This document shows, one piece after another, positions 4,816-7,531 of a stretch of DNA of 7,531 nucleotides (positions within the stretch are counted from its first letter, which is position 1; every line of letters starts with the position of its first letter). Under the pieces are notes generated by a model. It saw only the letters and a program-made list of their open reading frames with translations. It did no database searches and was not told where the DNA came from. A program made the position numbers and the translations under genes. Source of the stretch: Candidatus Nanopelagicales bacterium (lineage in GTDB: Bacteria > Actinomycetota > Actinomycetes > S36-B12); assembly GCA_023264215.1 (NCBI GenBank), contig JALQSY010000080.1:1-7531 (forward strand). Direction: 5' to 3'.

Positions 4816-6632
4816 CGCCGGTGCCGATCCCGGCCTGGATCCCGCCGTGGCGCGTGGTGGTGCGCGATCGCCTGATCCGCGTGAGCGCCGCGCATGTGCG
4901 CGGCGAGCAGCGATGGGAGTGCCCCACCCAGATCGCCGTCAAGGCCCGACCCACCCTCCAGGTGGACCGCGATCCCTCCGTCCGCGTGACGTACCCGCCG
5001 TACAACACCTTCGCCCTGGGCCTGGCGCGGGATGCCGCCTACCTCGTCATGTCGGCAGGCAAGGATCCCGAGGTGGCGCTGGACCAGGTCTGCGCCACGA
5101 CGACCGGGGACGTGGCCGATCCCGCGCGCGATGCGGCCCGTGAAGCACTGCAGGGCTACCTCATCGCGATCGCACGACTGCGCGATGCGGGCGAGCTGCC
5201 CGATGAGACCGTCGTGCGCGAATTCTTCGCCGTCGATGAGATGGATGTCCGCGTCGAGTGGTCCGCCTGGGGACTGCTGCATGTCAGTCGCGACGGGACG
5301 ATGCGCGAGTTCCACGTGCTCACCTGGGAGCAGGCGGGCAGCCGACCCCGCGATGCGGCGTACCTCGCGGTCTACGCCCGTGTCGCTGCCGATGCCGTCA
5401 TGCGACAGGAGGGCAGCATCTGGCGAGAGCGCTGGCCCGCGGCCTCGGCACAGCCGGGCCCGGCGCAGAGCGTGCGCGTCCGCGAGATCGGGATGCTCGA
5501 TGCCTCGGATGCGCTCCTGCTCGATGTCAGTGCCGATCAGGCCCGTTCGGACTTCCACGGCACCGTGTCCGATCGCATCCATGTCCTCGGCGGCGGAGCC
5601 TTCAATCCCGGCGGACGCTGCGCCACGTGTCCGGTGAGGTACGAGTGCCCGGGTCCTGCGCGCATGCCCGGTGTCCTCGGCGTCGCCGGCCCGGCGCTGT
5701 GGACGCGGGCCCTGAGTCCGGGTGATCTGACCGCGGCGCGCACGTGCACCTGGCAGGTCCACCTCGAGCGGGAGCTGTCGCTGCCGCGCGCCCGCCGCGA
5801 GACGACCGAGGCGATGCTCCGCGGCACGCATCTGCATTCCTGGCTGGAGCACGCCCATGGACGGCTCGTGCCGTGCTCGAGCCAGGACCTGCCGATCCCG
5901 GGTGAAGGCCGCGGAGAGGTCGCGGAGCTGCTCGGCTGGGACGAGGCCACGTACTCCGCACTCCGGCCCTACCTCATCCAGCACATCGAGGGCTGCCCCC
6001 TCCACAGGGACGACGTCGTGGCGGCCTACCCCGAGCAGTCGCTGACGGCGTGGGACACCGACGTCGATGTCGTGATGAGCACGCGAGCAGACCTCGTCCT
6101 CGAGACCGCCGACGGTTACCTCGTCCGGGAGACGAAGAGCGTCGGCGCGCACCACGAGATGCCGCAGACCGCAGCCGAGGTCTTCGAGCGCTATCCGCAG
6201 GTCGCGGTGACGCTGTGCATGCTCGCCGATGGGCTCGATCCGGTCTCCGGCCAGGTGTCGGGCCAGGCCGGCACATCGATGCGCCCGGGCCGGGTCGAGG
6301 TCGAGATCCTGCGGACGGACGGGCGCGAGGTGCGCGGCTTCGACACTTCCGACGCCGAGAGCGTGCTCATCGCACGGGCCACGATCGCCGAGGCCGTGGA
6401 CACCATCTGCTACTCGCCGGCCGAGCCCACGGTGGGCAGGCACTGCGAGTGGTGCCCGGTCTCGCGCTGGTGCTCGGCCTATCGCGGCACGGCCAGGGAC
6501 ACGATTCCCGGCGACCAGTCCCCCGACCCGACGACACGGGGAGTGGTCGGCGATGGTTCATCGCCGCGCATGTCGCTGCTGGCGTATGCCGAGTCCGTGA
6601 GCGTCGACATCGACGGTGATATTCCCTTCTGA
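4812..6632 (+). CDS. Tandem RecB/Cas4-like nuclease: degenerate N-terminal unit, intact C-terminal unit, SSB-like tail
   Basis: The 606-residue protein starts at GTG 4812, coupled to the upstream nuclease (GTGA). It holds two Fe-S nuclease-like units. Unit 1 has Cys37 and a C-x2-C-x5-C at 270/273/279. Where motifs I-III should be (about 65-77, 145-175) the His, Asp and D-x-K are not visible, so it is probably inactive and structural. Unit 2 has Cys312, RGTHLHSWLE (His340/His342, motif I), STRADLVLE (Asp427), VRETKSVG (Glu440/Lys442) and Cys545/548/554. The gap from first to second cysteine is 233 residues in both units. A Gly/Ser/Pro/Asp-rich linker (about 561-585) leads to a C-terminus of DIDGDIPF, like the acidic SSB tip. 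No helicase motifs are seen. The likely role is DNA end processing or repair with the neighbouring nuclease; whether it is a defence system cannot be told. I do not recognise a named family for the whole protein. Confidence 0.8.
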   Translation: MTPVPIPAWIPPWRVVVRDRLIRVSAAHVRGEQRWECPTQIAVKARPTLQVDRDPSVRVTYPPYNTFALGLARDAAYLVMSAGKDPEVALDQVCATTTGDVADPARDAAREALQGYLIAIARLRDAGELPDETVVREFFAVDEMDVRVEWSAWGLLHVSRDGTMREFHVLTWEQAGSRPRDAAYLAVYARVAADAVMRQEGSIWRERWPAASAQPGPAQSVRVREIGMLDASDALLLDVSADQARSDFHGTVSDRIHVLGGGAFNPGGRCATCPVRYECPGPARMPGVLGVAGPALWTRALSPGDLTAARTCTWQVHLERELSLPRARRETTEAMLRGTHLHSWLEHAHGRLVPCSSQDLPIPGEGRGEVAELLGWDEATYSALRPYLIQHIEGCPLHRDDVVAAYPEQSLTAWDTDVDVVMSTRADLVLETADGYLVRETKSVGAHHEMPQTAAEVFERYPQVAVTLCMLADGLDPVSGQVSGQAGTSMRPGRVEVEILRTDGREVRGFDTSDAESVLIARATIAEAVDTICYSPAEPTVGRHCEWCPVSRWCSAYRGTARDTIPGDQSPDPTTRGVVGDGSSPRMSLLAYAESVSVDIDGDIPF

Positions 6633-6657
6633 GCTGGCTGACTCGGCTTCGCTATGC

Positions 6658-6663
6658 CACGCT
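6658..6663 (+). promoter_or_regulatory. -10 box of leaderless-type promoter for the small membrane protein
   Basis: CACGCT ends exactly six bases before the ATG at 6670, in the 37-bp gap after the nuclease stop. There is no Shine-Dalgarno. A CTGACT (6638-6643) is a poor -35 because its spacer is only 14 bp, so the call rests mainly on the box shared with 3818 and 3892. Confidence 0.35.
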
Positions 6664-6669
6664 CATCCC

Positions 6670-6909
6670 ATGGCCGAGCCATCCCAGACCGAAGTCACGT
6701 CCATTCCCTGGTCGGCGCGCGCCCCGCAGCGGTACGTCTTCGCCGCGCTTGCCGTCATCATCGGCATCGCCGTCGTCGTCACGGCCTTTGGCTACATCCG
6801 CGCGGGGACCGGAGGGGTGGTGCCCTTCCTCATGATCACCGTGGGCCCGATCCTGGCCATCGTCTACGTCTACTACTTCGGGTTCCGCAGGTTCGACCCG
6901 CAGGACTAG
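6670..6909 (+). CDS. Small two-helix membrane protein of unknown function
   Basis: The 79-residue protein has a polar N-terminus (1-20), two hydrophobic helices (about 22-43 and 49-69) separated by YIRAGTGG, and a short charged C-terminus, GFRRFDPQD. The positive residues just after helix 2 suggest both ends lie in the cytoplasm. I do not recognise a family. The codon use fits its neighbours. It follows the nuclease gene by 37 bp but has its own CACGCT-N6-ATG start, so it may be transcribed separately. Its TAG stop lies in the same CTAG as the stop of the convergent HNH gene. Confidence 0.7.
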   Translation: MAEPSQTEVTSIPWSARAPQRYVFAALAVIIGIAVVVTAFGYIRAGTGGVVPFLMITVGPILAIVYVYYFGFRRFDPQD

Positions 6910-7531
6910 CGCGCGCGAGCGGGCGCCTTGATCCGAGGGTTCCCGCAGGACTGCACGAGCACCCGAAGGGCGCTGGCCTCGCGGGAGTCGATGGACAGTC
7001 GCCATCGCCACTTCACCGCGATCCAGTCGCTCACGTACGTGCACCGGTACGAGGCTCGCGGAGGAAGCCATTCGGCCGGATCCTGGTCCCCCTTCGAGCG
7101 ATTGCTCGATGCGGTCACGGCGATCAGGGTGCGCGAGTACCCGAGATCGTTGGCGAAGGCCTCGCGGGTGGCGGTCGTCCACGTCCGCGCCCCGGAGCCC
7201 CACGCCTCGGCAAGCGGCACGAGGTGGTCGATGTCCAGCGCCGACGGGTCGCGCACGGTCACGCCGTCGAAGGCGGAGAACCAGCGTCCCCTGCCCACGG
7301 GGCACGATGAACCGGTACTCGGTCCCCTGCGCGCCTCGTCGATGAGGACGAGGTCGCGCACGTCGCAGTCGTTGCCGACGTAGTCCCAGTGGGGGAAGAG
7401 GTCACGGTCGTAGCCCGAGGTCTGTTCTGCCTTGATGACGAGGGAGCGCAGCAGCGACGCGACCGAGCGCTCCTTCGCTGCTGCCGCGGGTGCCTGGACG
7501 AATCCCAGTAGGGCGAGTACGCCGAGCAGTG
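6906..7531 (-). CDS. Secreted HNH endonuclease of the DUF1524/GmrSD-like type (5' end outside window)
   Basis: The gene is read from the right edge; 207 codons plus TAG are visible and the start is missing. The visible N-terminus, LLGVLALLGFVQAPAAAA, is the end of a signal peptide, with likely cleavage before KERS. Family marks then follow in order: SGYDRDLFPHWDYVGNDCDVRD, the HNH core DIDHLVPLAEAW (catalytic His, codon 7226-7224), TASSNRSKGDQDPAEWLPP, and YRCTYVSDWIAVKWRW near the end. Four cysteines (NDCD, SSCP, YRCT, QSCG) could form disulphides, fitting an extracellular protein. In this widespread actinobacterial family the role is taken to be nonspecific extracellular DNA cutting for scavenging or competition. 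The open frame goes on past residues usually given as a start, so a gene beginning inside the window (for example GTG 7361) would lose the signal peptide and is unlikely. Confidence 0.85.
   Translation of the reverse strand, partial: LLGVLALLGFVQAPAAAAKERSVASLLRSLVIKAEQTSGYDRDLFPHWDYVGNDCDVRDLVLIDEARRGPSTGSSCPVGRGRWFSAFDGVTVRDPSALDIDHLVPLAEAWGSGARTWTTATREAFANDLGYSRTLIAVTASSNRSKGDQDPAEWLPPRASYRCTYVSDWIAVKWRWRLSIDSREASALRVLVQSCGNPRIKAPARAR

Noticed and set aside
4503..6443. A 646-codon open frame on the minus strand opposite the second nuclease
   Set aside because: It is very rich in Arg, His, Gly and Ala with no recognisable motif, and it lies opposite a gene with clear domain motifs. It is the usual antisense shadow of a high-GC gene.
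3892..6632. The nuclease genes as CRISPR Cas4
   Set aside because: The Fe-S nuclease motifs are shared with Cas4, but there is no cas1, cas2 or repeat array in the window, and the two-unit protein is far longer than Cas4.

Overview
The window is GC-rich DNA (roughly two thirds G+C) with nearly every third codon position G or C, frequent GTG starts, four-base start/stop overlaps and few ribosome-binding sites. This points to a high-GC actinobacterium. The mycobacterial-type RecB-like nuclease, the bacterial PH-like protein and the DUF1524-type secreted HNH nuclease fit that group, and Micrococcales is my guess. I see no tRNA, rRNA, IS element or CRISPR array.

Layout: (1) bases 1-74 are the 3' end of an unrecognised plus-strand gene, followed by about 145 bp of hairpin-rich convergent intergenic DNA. 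(2) Bases 219-3818 hold a minus-strand cluster, read right to left: a small PH-like protein (3465-3818), a PgsB-type poly-gamma-glutamate synthase ATPase/ligase (2164-3426), a double-length PgsC-type membrane protein (1049-2167) and an exported acetolactate-decarboxylase-family protein (219-1052). The last three are joined by ATGA and GTGA overlaps, so they are probably translationally coupled. No PgsA/CapA partner is in the window. (3) Divergently, 3892-6632 hold two nuclease genes overlapping by GTGA: a 307-residue single-domain Fe-S RecB/Cas4-like nuclease, and a 606-residue protein with two such units, the first apparently dead and the second intact, ending in a peptide resembling the C-terminal tip of single-stranded DNA-binding protein (SSB). 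(4) 6670-6909 encodes a small two-helix membrane protein. (5) From the right edge, a secreted HNH nuclease gene runs leftwards and ends at 6906, sharing a CTAG with the stop of the small membrane protein gene.

Two assemblies stand out. One is the pgsB-pgsC(double)-acetolactate decarboxylase operon, which joins a membrane amide-ligase machine to an exported enzyme-like protein that keeps the metal ligands but lacks the usual C-terminal catalytic glutamate. The other is the paired Fe-S nuclease module with an SSB-like tail, which looks like a DNA end-processing or repair complex. Three genes (3818 minus, 3892 plus, 6670 plus) share a CAYGCT box exactly six bases before the start codon, suggesting leaderless transcripts from similar promoters.
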